Assembly (NCBI GenBank): GCA_011037195.1
Contig: JAAEAF010003486.1
Location: 45,299-109,298 of the forward strand
DNA: 64,000 nucleotides
Source: Triatoma infestans
Taxonomy: Eukaryota; Arthropoda; Insecta; Hemiptera; Reduviidae
Direction of reading: 5' to 3'
Part shown: one piece after another, positions 46,601 to 59,707 of the stretch
Layout of the letters: each line of letters starts with the position of its first letter
Position numbering within the stretch: position 1 is the stretch's first letter
Notes under the pieces: model-generated
Seen by the model: only the letters and a program-made list of their open reading frames with translations
Told to the model about the DNA's origin: nothing
Database searches by the model: none
Program-made: the position numbers and the translations under genes

Positions 46601-49600
46601 TATCTAAGAATTGTTAACGGAAGAAAAACATTGCAAGCAGCTGCAGAAAAGTCATTTCGAAAGAGCATATTTGATAAACACCTATATAATTAGATTAGTA
46701 ATGCCGCATGCTTTTTAGGTTGGATGTACTGTTAATGGGGTTTCCCAACCCGCCCTAAATTATTCCCGTTTAGCTGAAAAGTAATCTACCAATTTAGTAG
46801 TATAAATTTCTGTAATAAGTATCTGGTGCACCAGAGAAATGTCTCTGGTGAATTTCTCAGTTTTGGAACTTTGTGTTGGCACAGAAATTTTGAAGCATTG
46901 CTAAATTTCTTAAGAAAAGGACATTTCCCTTTGTAAATAAGCGGATAATGCAGGTTAAATTTAAAAACCCAATAAATTTAAAATCTTATATGACTCAAGA
47001 AAGTTTTTATGAAAATGAGTGTTTAACCTAACGCAAACAACTTAACAAACCTGAAATAGTTCGTTTTAGGTTAAAACTTCTATTGAATTGACAGTGTAGA
47101 AATTGTCACAAATTAAACTTTTATTCAAAGACATAATTTATGCAAATATCTAATTTTGTTGAAAATGGCTAATTGAATAGAAACATTTGTCTGAAAGATT
47201 GGAACTTGATTTAATAAAAATTTGTCTATAAAATTTATTATTTATAATCATCTAGTTAAATTGATCTAATAAAATGTTATATTTGGTTGAAAGGTATTTT
47301 TGGTGGTGTTGGAGGGGAAGATTAGTTTTTAGGAAAATCAATTCCAAGTGAAAAATTGAAACAAATTCAAAGAGATATTTGGTTTTGGAAATCTTATAAA
47401 AAGCTTTTTCCTGATACTCACAGCGGTTGGTCTTTCTTGTAGACTCTCAATATTCTGTTATATTGGCAGCGTATGTGATGATCTCCGATTTCTTTTCTTG
47501 AAATTGCTACCTAATATCTCTAAAGTAAAGGCAGTAAAAGTTTACATATTATGAGTAAAATGTGTATAAAGATTTTGCCCTGAGCAAGTCTCTGATTCCA
47601 CAGTATTTTCAGACTTGCTTAGGATGGGCGAACACACGAAGCCCATCCATAAAATGCAGACTATCATCGAAAAATCTCTAAATGTCTAATTTTTCAGGTA
47701 GCGTTTACGTTCAAGGTTATTCAGGTGCTGTGGAGGAGAAGATTATAAATATTTTTTGTCATTTGTAAATACTAAATTCGACCAGCATTCGAACCCAGTA
47801 CCACGGCCAATGGAAAATGAGCTAGCAAAATAAGTTTCCATAAAATGAGTCATAAGTCTCTACTTTCATACACTATAGAATTAGGGAACGATAAAGCGGA
47901 CTGTCTCTCTCTATAAAGGGCACACTACTACTATAGTCATAGTAGCCTTTTTTTTCTATGACCCATTGTAACGGAGCATTATACTTTCTGTAAACTCTGA
48001 GTGCAAACTGTTTGCTTTGTGCAAGTCAGAATTTTACCATACTGCACCCAGATGATAGATAAACGTCCGCAACTGGTCGGTGATCACAAAATAAAGGAGG
48101 CCATTACGACATCATACGTCTTTAAAATTAGTTCTTGGTATCTTGAGATTCCATAGGCCTCAGGATTAACGGTCATTCCAGAAGAATAAATACGAGGATT
48201 ATATTTATATTTGTATGTTGGCAGAGCTGTCGCAGGTTTTGAAAGTAAAACAATAGATAAATACAGTTGCTATAAGCCTTGTAATTTAATGTAATCCAAA
48301 ACAAGATACATACGAGAAAACAATTAATAGATGGATGTAGAAATATAAAAAACACGAATTATAATCGAACGGACGAAAGACAGAATTCTTTACACAAACA
48401 CAACCGGTAACAGACTGAGTTAACACATATATGTGAAGTAAGGATACTATTTCGGATATAAGGAAATATACTCACACACAGAGACACCGGAGAAGCGCAC
48501 TAACACAGAAAAACACAAGGTAGAGCATGGAGCAGATAAGGGAATTTCCTGTTTAGAATTCCCGCTCAGCATATTTCTTCTTCTAACCTTTGTAATGAGC
48601 ATTGAAGTTGTGATTGATATTGTGAGATTTCCAATGCGGAGAAAGTTGTGTGAGTTTTCCATAACACTTTTTTGTCACTTTTTTTTTTTAATCATATATA
48701 GTTTTTTAAGCAATTTTTAAAAAATATTTAATTTAATGATTAGTTAAAAAATAAAGGTAATTATTTTAAAAGAGAAAATGTAAATGTTTTTGGCATATAT
48801 CAAGCTTTTTAAATGATTAATATTTAATATTAAAAAAAGTTAATTTATTCTTGAAAGCTTTTTAAATGTTTAAATAAATTAAAAAAAAAAATTATCTTGA
48901 ACATCTAGATTGGATTGGTTAAATCATTAAATTAGTATTCCCGTTTGTGTAATTAATATGTTTAAATCTCTCTAAAAAAAAAAAAAATTTGGCATGAGGA
49001 AAGTCTTATAGCTGTGAAATTTAGACAGTTACTTATTTACCCGCGTTGGGACGAATTTCATAACTACGCATACAGACTTCCACTTAATTTTGCCTCATTG
49101 CTTTATCCTGAACCCATGACATCCAAAGATTGTCAGGCAGGTATCTATAAAAAAAAATCTATTTGTTTTATAGCCCATGAAGATTGCAACCGCACAAGTT
49201 GGAGGAGTAAATAAACCCACTACATTAGCTCCAATTAGAACTCCACAAGTTCGTCCCGCTGCTACACAGATCGTAAGAACTTCCGGTGGATCTACTATCA
49301 CGTTAAGACCAGGCCAAACTCTAGCGAAAACTCAATTCACAACTAGACCAGTTTTATCCACTACACACCAATTTCCACCTCCTACTACCGCTAAGCCGTC
49401 CATCCTTGTGCGAACACCTCCATCCAAAGAAAGGGAGAAGAAGTCGTTTTCTTCATCAGGCTATATGTTAGTTTTTGTTTAATTTTGTTGCAAATAGCAT
49501 TTGCTTTTATTATATTAAGATGATAAGCTTCATTTTTTATTTACTAACCGCACATGTTAATGCAGTTTAATTTTTAGTTAATGCAAGGATGATATTGAAC

Positions 49601-52600
49601 CATAAAAATATTCGTTTACAAATGATGGCCCATTTGGAATAAAAACTATTTCCATTTATTTCAAATATAATTTAATTTTTTTTTTTTATTCTAAGGTCCT
49701 ATTCACATTAATATGTATTACCTTTCTCAGGGGCGATGATGATATAAACGATGTAGCTGCAATGGGTGGAGTGAATCTTGCAGAAGAAAGTCAAAGAATT
49801 CTTGGTTCCACGGAATTTGTTGGGACACAAATACGTTCTTGCAAGGATGAAATTTTTCTCCATACGATACCACTTGTGAATAAAATTGCACAAATAGGTA
49901 ATCTAATTTTTAGACTTTTCAAACTTTTACAACGTCTACTTTTAAGATCATTAATAAAGATTATACCAGAAGGTCGAGGTGCTTTTTATATACACAATTT
50001 TAGAAAGAGGTGAAGAAAACGTTTGTATAATTATAATTAAGTTAATAGTTTAGTAAATAAGTATTATCTTCAATGTAGGAAGCTTAAAAAAAATGAATGA
50101 ATTAACGAATAAAAGTGAGATACATTAGTGTTAACTTTGAACTTCCAGACGGCTTTAGACTCAAGATTTAGATTTTCAACAGCTTTTCAAACTTTTAAAA
50201 AAGGATTCATATTATAAATGTTAGTTCTTTTATTTTAACTTATTGCTTTCAAACGTCTTAATTGATTTGATTTAATTTAATTAAGTTGGTTACGTATATT
50301 AACGAGATTACTAATTAATTTTTTTTATGTTAAATAAAAAAAGTTGAAAATTTTTTTAGCCAATAAATATGGGTTAGAAGAACCTGCACTTGATGTAGCT
50401 GCGCTAGTTTCTCATGCTACTCAAGAAAGACTGAAAACCTTCGTAGAAAAACTAGCCGTAATTGCTGAACATAGAATAGATCTAAATAAGGTAACTACTG
50501 TCAATCTCTGCTTTTTTTTTGTATTATTATTCATAAATTTAAACTTGAAAAGATCGTTATTTAGAATGATTTAAAAAATGTTTGCAATTACACAGTGGAA
50601 TAAGAACCATTCTTGTTTTTATTATATCATTAATTTAATAATTCTTTATGGAATCTGTTTATCTAGTACTATTGCAATAAGTATCACTTTTTAATTCTTA
50701 ATAAATTTTCTAGGCAGACCCTAGGTATGAGATCACGCAAGATGTGAGATCACAATTAAAGTGCTTAGAGGAAATTGATAAGGCGGAAAGAAAAAGGCAT
50801 GAAGAACAAGAAAGAGAACTTCTCTTAAGAGCAGCGAAATCTAGATCTAAACCTGAAGATCCTGAACAAGCAAAGCTGAAAGCCAAAGCGAAAGAGGTGA
50901 GAAAAAGTAGTTTTTCAAAATAGAAATTTCCTTTGGAAAAGTTTTTTTTTTATTACGCTTATGTCATGGCACTATCAGCCATTTTGACGTCTCGCTGCCC
51001 AGTATAATTCAGATCGCCTTCGATCTACGGCCCATATGTGTAATTTGCTTTCAATAGTTGGTCATGAGTCAAGGTGATCTCCGTCCATAGCACACATATT
51101 GGATCTGTAGTTAATCCTGGGCGGCGAGGTAGGATTGGACTAGTTGGTAGGCTTCATTAGCCTGAAACAGGCCACTCCGTGTTTCCCAGGCAGGTTGCTG
51201 TGAATTCTTCTGTCTTTATAATCAGTGGTTGTCATCTTTTTCCTTCTGCCTTCTCAGCCAAGTACTCACGTAGCTTATTTTTGGCTCCGGCGCGAGTTAA
51301 TCGCCAAGCTGTGTTCATGGGAACTGCATTGTTAGGCTGAAACTTTTCCGCTCCTTCTTTGTTCAGGCGATCAGCAGCTTCATTCCCGTGTAATCCACAT
51401 ATCAGCCATTTGACATCTCGCTACCCAGTATAATTCAGATCACCTTCGATCTACGTCCTATGGATAAACTGCTTTGTAGTGTCGAATCTTAATTAGATCA
51501 CTTCAAAACATGAAAAAGAAACAATGTTGGAGTTCTTGCTTTTATTTGATTGTAAAATATTTAACTTTACTATCCCTGAATGATATATAGTCCTTAGGTT
51601 TATGTACGTTTGTATAAAAAATTGCATTTTTTTTATATATGCTAATAAACGTTTCACTTTTTTTTATGCCTTTAAATGCAGTAACAGATTAGATTTTCTA
51701 AATAAAGTTTCTCACAATATAAACAATAGAATACATTTTAAAAAAGTGAAGTTGGTATATTTTTTAAATTTTTGCTTTGAATAATTAATTTGTCTGTACA
51801 GATGCAAAGAGCAGAAATGGAAGAATTAAGGCAAAGAGAGGCAAATCTTACAGCTCTTTTAGCAATTGGACCTCGAAAAAAACCTAAATTGGATGAAAAT
51901 TCGAATTCTTCAATATCAGGAGTTGGACCGTCTTCTTCAGCTAATACTAATGTATGTATGATTATTATTTTAAAAAACTAGTTTAATTATCCTTGATAAT
52001 ATTATAAATATTTTCTGTGGTGCTTCATAGTGTGATTGATCATCGATGGTTTCGATCAGGATGACTTATCATGTCTATACTGTATAAGCTAATATTGTCT
52101 TTTGTGAGGGGGGGGGGGGATTTTTATATGTGTATGAAGGTGATAATTATTAGGGTGGCCATTATTTCTGCGAGAAAGTTTCTTTTGGCGTTTTAGAAGG
52201 TACTAATTTTGTTAAAAAAAGTGGATGAAATGAAACATTTAAAGTGGGGACTAAATTTGAACAATGCGTAATTACTTTACTAAACATAAACATTATTAGT
52301 GATTATCTTTATCATGCAGATATCATTGTTAACACTATTATAAACAAGTATTGATAACTGCTTACGATTAAATAACAGAAATCAATAAATAATTTTTATG
52401 CAAGCTGTAATTGCACCTATATTCCATATCTAGTGTGGGTTACTATAACCGTATGAAAGTTAAATGAAGGTTCTCATGCGAATTTCGTCTGTTCGTTTAT
52501 TTTTTTTGTCTATCTTATATTTATATCTTTCGAGTTTCTAACTATCCTAATCCAAGTCTTACACTTATCAGTTCTTCTTAAGGATGACGACTGTCTGAAA

Positions 52601-55094
52601 CCAAAGCTTCACGAAAGAAAGCCCTGGGCATATTCCAGCAGTGCTCATAAGTGCAGGTTTTACCCTTCTTTCAGTGAAAGGTTGAAAATCCGCTTGTAAT
52701 TCTAGAGTTTCAGTTGGCTTAGATTTTATTCCTACCGTGATGGCTCTTAAGGCCGGTTATGAATGATTTCGAGCTTTCCCAAATGAATCTTGAGTGCAGT
52801 GATTAATAACTTGTTTTTGTACTTCAAAGTTGGACGCTCATAAGTAATGTAGGCCACTACAAGAATATATAGAGAAGCACTCAGTATCATAACAAGACGC
52901 TTTGTCAATTTCAGCCTTGAAGTATTTCTTTCGATGGACTTTAAATTTGGTTAGACCAGTTAATTTAGAGTCCATCAAAATCCGTACAGAGGGATTTATA
53001 ATTTCATTATTTTTTTTTAAATTTAAGGCGCGTCAACATCAATGGTCATTGGCGCCCGGAGCCTTCTCAGTGCACTGCCGGCCTCCGGACAGTGTTCTCC
53101 CGTTACAGACAACACTGTCCGTCACAGGACAGTGAGCTGTAGAGGCTCTTAGGAAGAAAAAATCTAAAGGTAGCACAGCTGGACTCGAACCCGGTTATCC
53201 GTGTGGGAGTATAGTACGCTAACCACTTAGCTATTCCCTTCCCTAATTTCATTATTATTATTATCTATTATTATTGTTAAGGATTAATTTATGTCAAATG
53301 AAATTTAAAAATAAAATTTTCCTCGGTATATTTATTATAAAAAATTGAAACTTTTACAAAAATTTAAGTTGCGTGATTTCACTTAAATTTGGATGGCTTT
53401 AATTTACACGTCATCTTGTCAGGAATGAAACTGCCTTGAAATGAACTGTTATCACAGGAAAGTATCTCGAGTTACAATAAAATTTTAGCGAAAAACTTTT
53501 TTTTTTAAAAAATGATGTCAGATTACTTTGCAAATTGAAGGAAAGCTCAGAAATGTGACCATTCGGAAAGATTCTAACAAAATACAAAAGTTCATAATTC
53601 CGAAACAGTTGAAAATGAACCGTCATCCAAAATTTCTCCATTTCTTGTCACTAACTGTACATCATAAGAAATCCACCATCTGGGCATACTGCATTGAATG
53701 TGTAGGCATACAGGCGTTGCGATCCACCCCCATGAATCTAAAATAAAAAAACCCATGGCGCAACAGCCCATGAAGGGCCAAGGCTTGCCAGACGGCGATT
53801 TGAATAGGGGGCGTATGGTGAGCACGCCATTTAGTTCCGGCCTTCGCTGCCTAGAGCGCTACTAACTAGCTTCCCATTTTTTAACACGATGCTGTGTCAA
53901 CACCGACTTTGCCCTCACGGGAATCGATCCCTGAATTCACGCATGAAAAGCGAGTGCGCTAGCCACTAGGCCAACGCGTGAGGACATGAATCTAAAATAT
54001 CAAGTGATTCACAATTATCTTAAATTCCTCTTGGCCTATTACCCACTTTAATCCCATCCTCCCCCTTCCTCTAATAATATTCCCATGGCTCAAACTTCAA
54101 TAGCCTTGTTACATAGTGTATACAATATGTCCAATACATTTCAAAGCAACTTACCCGTCTTAACGCAAGCTGCCATTTGGCGCCTAAAAGTCTAATATAA
54201 AGTTGGAAAGAAATGATGGTATCTTGCATTTATTTCACGAGCCTTCGAATAACCATTCAAGCGGAACAGACAATCAGTACCGTCGCCAAGTTGGTGTCAG
54301 GTAGCCGAAACGACGTTTCTGGTTATACATCACGACTAGATTACACCCGGCGGGGCGGGGGCGGGGGCTGGGGACTCCAAACCAGGTACCGCAGCCAACT
54401 TAATGAGGCTTATTGTGTCTAGTAGAGGAAACCTCAACTCTTCATTCCCCCCTCCAGTGGGGAGGACCTTCCCCACTAGTCCTTTTTGCAGTACTATTTC
54501 CTCCCGTCCAGCGTGCCAAAGATCTCGTACCGCAATCTGCCGATTGCACTGCAGTTGAACAACAGGTGAGGGCCGTCTCCTCCCTTTCCTGACATAGTCT
54601 GCATAAGGGTTCCGAGTTATTAACTCCACAGGCCCGCTATCAGACAAATTTGGTACCTGATTAGACCTAGGGTTTCTCTGGTTCTTTTCTTACACAGCCC
54701 TAGCATGACCACCTTACTGTGTTTTGCCCCAGTGCTTAGCCTCCAGTAACGGCTGTGTTCCCTCCGTAATGTGCTCCCTGCGTTCATTCCGTCACAGACG
54801 CCCTTGCCGAACTTCTGGCTATCCCAGAATGGGTTCCAGCTAACTTTAGGGCTAACAGGTTAACTCTTATTCAAGGAATCATAACCTCTAAATCTATATG
54901 ATTGTTTCCTAAATTATTTTTACTTATATTTATTCAGATGTTAAATTCAAAATAAATAAAAAATGTTTTGTACATTATAGATGGTGTTGCGGCCAAGGGT
55001 GAAGAGGGTTTGTATGAGAGATCTTCTGATGTTAATGGAACAAGAGAGAGAAACGTGTAGAAGTCAACTATTGTATAGATCATACTTCAAGTGA
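40618..55094 (+). CDS. TAF4: TFIID subunit TAF4
   Basis: TAF4 scaffolds TFIID and pairs with TAF12 through a histone fold. Twelve exons: 40618-41577, 41746-41916, 44179-44256, 44635-44868, 45978-46094, 46186-46281, 49174-49466, 49731-49897, 50360-50490, 50714-50896, 51802-51951 and 54981-55094. Phases agree throughout (897 aa). Residues 1-400 are Q/S/N/T-rich activation sequence. The TAFH/NHR1 domain lies at about 413-500 (TKEKCRKFLANLLELSS, RSLIQELVDMKVEPEQFCDR, KKSLPLLRQSMV). The C-terminal TAF4 domain starts at GDDDINDVAAMGGVNLAEES and includes NKYGLEEPALDVAALVSHAT and a basic helix. It ends with RVKRVCMRDLLMLMEQERET. The start is the first in-frame ATG; the open frame extends upstream to 40558 without another ATG. 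Introns 2, 6 and 11 are long; the last is packed with repeats. Confidence 0.96.
43956..43986. repeat. Isolated terminal palindrome of the TACTTTCTCTTACT family
   Basis: Starts TACTTTCTCTTACTCC and runs straight into TAGTAAGAGGAAGTA, with no element interior. It lies in TAF4 intron 2. It is either a fragment of the hairpin end or the scar of an element that lost its middle. Confidence 0.7.
44380..44520 (-). other. Exon-like open frame antisense in TAF4 intron 3
   Basis: Minus-strand frame MEAREYLDYPMVQAFTDF and onward to WDNQCFEEKLFTIINKL looks protein-like in composition. It has a possible TGTAG acceptor just upstream, but no poly-pyrimidine tract, clear donor or partner exon. I do not recognise it; a pseudogene or transposon scrap is possible. 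Confidence 0.25.
45000..45790. other. Unidentified GC-richer insert in TAF4 intron 4
   Basis: Composition differs from the surrounding intron, and the segment ends in an A-rich stretch (ATTAAAAAATAAAAATAAG, 45771-45789). This would fit a retroposed sequence, but no target duplication was found. Two plus-strand frames (45188-45394 and 45440-45643) are unrecognised. Confidence 0.3.
48045..48082 (+). ncRNA. Degenerate hammerhead-like motif in TAF4 intron 6
   Basis: CACC (48045-48048) can pair with GGTG (48079-48082). Between them lie CAGATGA (for CTGATGA), a stem II remnant, GCAA (for GAAA) and AC-TG-GT-C. The flanks match the 10 kb family: TTTGCTTTGTGCAAGTC upstream, GATCACAAAATAAAGGAGG downstream. 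Core changes make it inactive. Confidence 0.45.
50978..51475 (-). mobile_element. RNase H fragment of a non-LTR element between direct repeats, TAF4 intron 10
   Basis: Minus-strand frame around 51395-51240 reads NEAADRLNKEGAEKFQ then NTAWRLTRAGAKNKLREYLA, the end of a retroelement RNase H domain. Two direct repeats of about 60 bp, sharing CAGTATAATTCAGATC and CCTTCGATCTACG, begin at about 50981 and 51411. Confidence 0.6.
53022..53244 (-). mobile_element. tRNA-derived SINE (family 1), near full length, TAF4 intron 11
   Basis: Minus-oriented copy with tRNA-like head (box B within GGGTTCGAGTCC) and the same body as the 30973 copy. AATTTCATTATT occurs at 53000-53011 and 53245-53256 as target-site duplication. 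Confidence 0.9.
53746..53984 (-). mobile_element. tRNA-derived SINE (family 2), TAF4 intron 11
   Basis: Minus strand carries box A-like TGGCCTAGTGG and box B-like GGGATCGATTCCC at its 5' end, and a body unlike family 1. CATGAATCTAAAATA at 53731-53745 and 53985-53999 is a perfect 15-bp target-site duplication. Confidence 0.88.
54340..54870 (-). pseudogene. Non-LTR element 3' end with RNase H tail (Jockey/I-like), TAF4 intron 11
   Basis: Minus strand, with frameshifts: GAKHSKVVMLGLCKKRTRET, then LGLIRYQICLIAGL, then a C-terminal finger-like EGEETALHLLFNC stretch (one frame off the main open frame). This matches the RNase H and CRLCGEEEET tail of Jockey/I-type elements. Decayed. Confidence 0.65.
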
Positions 55095-58000
55095 TGCCCT
55101 CTTCTTAGTTTCTTATCTTTCTCCCATCTTTACCTGCTAAGTGATTTATTATTATTTCTTAAAAATATTTCCACTCTAATATTCAAGCTACGATAGTCCA
55201 CGTACTTTCTGTTTTATCTTCAAAAGCAGAACCGCATTGTTATACGATTGTTAATCCATCTCAGATCTCAGAAACAATTTTTTTTTTTAAGAGGTTCCCC
55301 CTGGTTGGGAATTGATCTACTAAAATATAAACAAAAACAAGCAAATAGGCTTTTTGTGAATAGAAACTGATAATGAGTCCGAAGCCGCCCAGGATAATTT
55401 CATTTTTGTTGTTTAGTTGCATCCAAAGAATCAAGGATTTTCCAAATTCTTGGGCTTAACAGTGAACATTCATCAATTAGTCTGTTCTAATTTCATTTGT
55501 GATACACATTAGTATGTATTTAATAATTTATATAAGTAGGCGATAAAAGAGAGGTTTTTATTCGCAGCATCTCGAGTTATATGAATTGTATATATTTATA
55601 TATATATATATATCTGAAAAACTATAAAAAAAAAATAAAAAAAAAAATAAAAAATAGGTATTTCTTATATTTTATACTGTAACGGGCAAAATTAGTTGTA
55701 AATTTTGTTTATTTTGTAGCAAATTTTATAAATATAACTTAATTACGAAAGGGAATTTCTCTCGAGGCATTTCTACCACGAGTCTATTAGTCTATAAATT
55801 GAAAATTGACTGATTCGGTATTAATGCAGGTATTTTATAATGAAAATAGAATTACGAATTAGAAAATAATACATATTGTCTGTATAGAAATTTTGTTTTT
55901 AATATGATTGATGATTGTAAATAAATATATATTGAGAAGACATTTTGTGAAGAAGAGAGGTATACTGGTTACCTATATATAAATTTTTGTTGTTAATATG
56001 TTATTTAGTTAGCACATAGAAATTGTTATTTTTATTTTTTATTTTCCTTTTTTTTTATAAAGTGTATATTGATTATTATTTCAAACTTGGTTTATTTGTT
56101 CCTCTCCACTTTCTATTCAAGTCCTATTTTTCCTCCTCTCAATTTCCACTTAGAATTTTAAATTTAGTAGCTAAAATTGAGTATACATGATTTAGATTTT
56201 TACATGGGAGCTCTTTTTATTTATTCACAATAAATAATACTAATAAGTTTCAATTTTCATTTTATAGTGAAAAGTTTTCTATTTAGTAATATGAAACTTG
56301 TAGGGCTATCTTGTTTTTTTTATTAGTGCTGTTGGAAGACTGAAGGATGATAAAATTAGAAATTACTTCAATCTTACCGTACACTTGTTTTTTTTTTTTT
56401 AAATTAACATGAAATTATTAGAAATATTGGTAGTTTGAAATCTATTATCCTATATTACTATTGTATATGGAATTCCTCAAATAGAAATATGGTAAGCGGT
56501 GAACCTAAAAGTAAAAGATTGAAATATTATTAGATTGAAAAGAATTAATTTCAATATGACGTTGACTTTAATGATTTTATAATATTTTTAAAATAATTTA
56601 TTTTCAAACTTCAACTTAAATTAAAAAAAAAAATCACTTATCTAATATAACTTCTAAATTTGAGAATTTTTTTTTTTTTGTTTAAATTAATTGTTATTAA
56701 TTTGATTATGTTAATAAATAATATGAATGTTACCTTTTACAGTTTATAAGTTTTTATTATTTATAATATAAAATAATAATAAAAATTTGTGCTTGGTTTT
56801 TATTCTCAAATAGATCATCATATAAATTTATAAAATTGACTAGAAATATTTAAGAAAAAAAAATAATGTATATTGTTGAGAATATTGTAATGCAAATAAT
56901 ATAAGAGATGCCTTAAAATGTTAATAGTAAACAATCATTTTTTTGTTTTCTCTTTTGTGCAAAATAGTATTTTATAAACAGAAATCGCCAAAAATAGCAA
57001 TTACCCATATCCAGTAAATAATATTCCATTATATAAGGATATTTTTATTATAATATATATATCAAAAAAAACAAAAAAAAAACATTAATTTAGTAATGAT
57101 ATAATTAAATTGTCCGACATCTTTTCAGATAGTATAAATATTTTTTTGAACTTAATTTTTAATATATACAAATATATAGATATATAGACATTTTTTTAAA
57201 CATTTTTCGAAGAAGAAAAGAATTGTGAGTCAACAAGTATTGGCATCTCAAATTTGATGGCTGGCTTTGTAGTTTACCTACAAGTTACTAATATTAAAAA
57301 AGTAATAATAATGCTTGGAGTTTTTATTAATAAATAATAGCAATGTCGGAAGTATTTTAGTAAAATCAGTTCACATTTTTTCTTTAAATATAATTACTAA
57401 TGAACTACGTACCAGGGTTTTTATTTGCATATCACTCTTATCATTGTTGTATTAAATAAAAAAAACGCTCTTTTTTTTCTTTTTTTTTTTTTTTACCCAA
57501 CCAGGTGTAAAAAATTTAAAGCATTGTAATCAAAAATTAATATTTCTAAAAAAAATCTCATGACAAAGTCACTTAGCAGTTTTCCCTCCTCATTTCCTTC
57601 TACAAGATTTTTTTTTAATAGCCATCACAATTAAGAATTATTGTAAATTACTATAAATAAATACTGCTGTGCCCCGTCTCTTTACACAAGTGCAATTGGT
57701 TTTTTATAAAGTGGAATGTAGTGCAGGGACCATATTTTAATAAATAAGTTGTAATTGTCATTAAAAAGAAGAAGAATAATAAAAAAAAAAGAAGAAATAA
57801 TAAGTAACATGAAATATTATTATGTATATATTGTATATTTCCACTAAATGTTGTGATCATAAATTTGTAAATATCACATTTACCACATTGTAAATTAAAA
57901 TAACTTCTTTGCGCTAATAGTAATTATATTATTTGCATAAAGTTGTGTTCATAATTGTTATAACAGTCATATATATAATATATATATAAAAATACATTTT

Positions 58001-58100
58001 GTTTTTGAATAAAAAAAAATAGTATTTCATTTATTTTTAAAACTAATTATACCTAAAGTGAGTTTAAGAACAACTCTACAAATACTGATAGCATTTTTGT
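55095..58100 (+). other. TAF4 3' UTR and flank
   Basis: Very AT-rich, with many poly(A)/poly(T) runs and a TA microsatellite near 55595-55612. Several AATAAA-like motifs exist (for example near 55917-55924), so the poly(A) site cannot be chosen. No gene seen. Confidence 0.45.
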
Positions 58101-59700
58101 ATGTAATATATAATAAAAGAACATTACTGAGCCATAAGTACAGAATGTTTAATCCGCGCTAATGGATTCTTTTATTGAACATTCGAAAGCCTAAGGAGCA
58201 CCCATTTTTAAAAAGAATACTTCTGGAAGGGAATGTATAGACAATGTAATGGCAGTCATTGCCTTCGTCGTGTAAAACATAGTTTGAATGACTAGAGGAG
58301 AAGCTAAACTAAACTAAACCAAATCCTGAACTGTTTATTGTGACACCCTTAGATAGTACTTTATGTTTAGTGAGTGTGCGTGAGGTGATCGTCTAGAGTT
58401 TGCATGTGGGTGTGCGAACCCGTAGTAGTTTGTAACTGCATACGTATATATGCTGTGTGAATGTTGTAAGTATACCAATAAATGTTGGAAGTAAGTACTG
58501 TTCTATTATTTGGCTAGGATATCCACAGGGCTCCTATTGGGCTTACAATCCTTACAAATCAGTTACTTTTTTTTGAAAAATTACATAATCATAAAATACA
58601 AAAAACTACAATTTTTATACTGGTGAAGACGAAGACTAGAATAAAATCATAATGTTATACTGCATGGCGGACCCAAGTACTTATTCTATAATAGTAATAA
58701 TAATTTTTTTTTTTTCAAAACTTTGGAAATGACACTTCGAGAATTTTTTAGAGTATAGATTATTGTAATTTTTTGACGCTACAGTTTTGTCCATTTATTT
58801 CCCCGGAAAAATCCATTCAAAGTGTTTTTTGGGAGAGAGGCGGGATTAGATTGTGAAACAAAGAGTCAAGAAAGAACAGTTTCAAACATATTTCGTTACC
58901 TTCTACCATTACCGGGATTTCACATTTTTTGGATCCTAAAGCCTGAACTGTTAATGGGATGTTTCGTATCCCGTAAAAACCGGGAACATTTAGCAAGTGG
59001 TTTGAAATGTCGATTAACAACTTTCTTCTACACGTAATGAATACTCTGGACGAATACTTAGTTTATACCAATAAGCACCCAGTTGAAAACTCAAAGATTC
59101 AGGATTTTCTTATATTTAACATCCAATAAGGTTCCATTGTGCTTTTTGACCTTGAAAAGACTTCGATGGCCCAAATGGAATTTTTGTTCAGATGGTTCCA
59201 AGCCATATACATGTGCACCGGGTTTTTCAGTTCCCCACAATTTCTGAAAAATTGAACCAAACCAAACAAATATATGCAGCTGAAGTTATGAGTCAGAATC
59301 TTTTCTTTTGGTTTAGAGTAACTCGAACTCAGGGATTTCTAGCTTGTTATTTATTTTATCGAAATTGACCGTTTTAAGACCACTAGTTTTTCTAAAACTC
59401 ATTTTACTATGTACCAGTAGCAACTTTCATTTGAAACATATTTGTTTCGGGATTGAAACATTAGAAGACCTAAGGGATAGATTCCAAAGGTCATTTGAAG
59501 AGAACAAAGTTTTTGGACGTTTGCTCAAGATGTGCAAATATCTTAGAAAAAAAATTTTTGTTTTATTTTGCTTTTTTACTTTTAACTAAAGCCAGTGAAC
59601 TTTTTTCAAAAAATGGATATGAAAAAACAGATGAAAACATATTGCCTTTCATACGCAACTATCCTAAGATGTCTGATTATCTTTATAAACATAAAAAGAT
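58101..59700. other. Repeat-like intergenic or intronic sequence
   Basis: Includes text related to the TACTTTCTCTTACT family interior (CATTCAAAGTG...GGGAGAGAGGCGGG near 58815-58850, and TTTCATTTGAAACAT near 59425). The missing 3' exons of the PXK-like gene should lie here or beyond, but I could not identify them. Confidence 0.4.
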
Positions 59701-59707
59701 AAATTAC

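Noticed and set aside
49014..49214. Open frame running into TAF4 exon 7
   Set aside because: Wrong frame relative to the exon and mostly intronic; the real exon starts at 49174.
58180..58260. Possible last exon of the PXK-like gene on the minus strand
   Set aside because: A short frame ends here, but neither residues nor splice sites match the family well enough.
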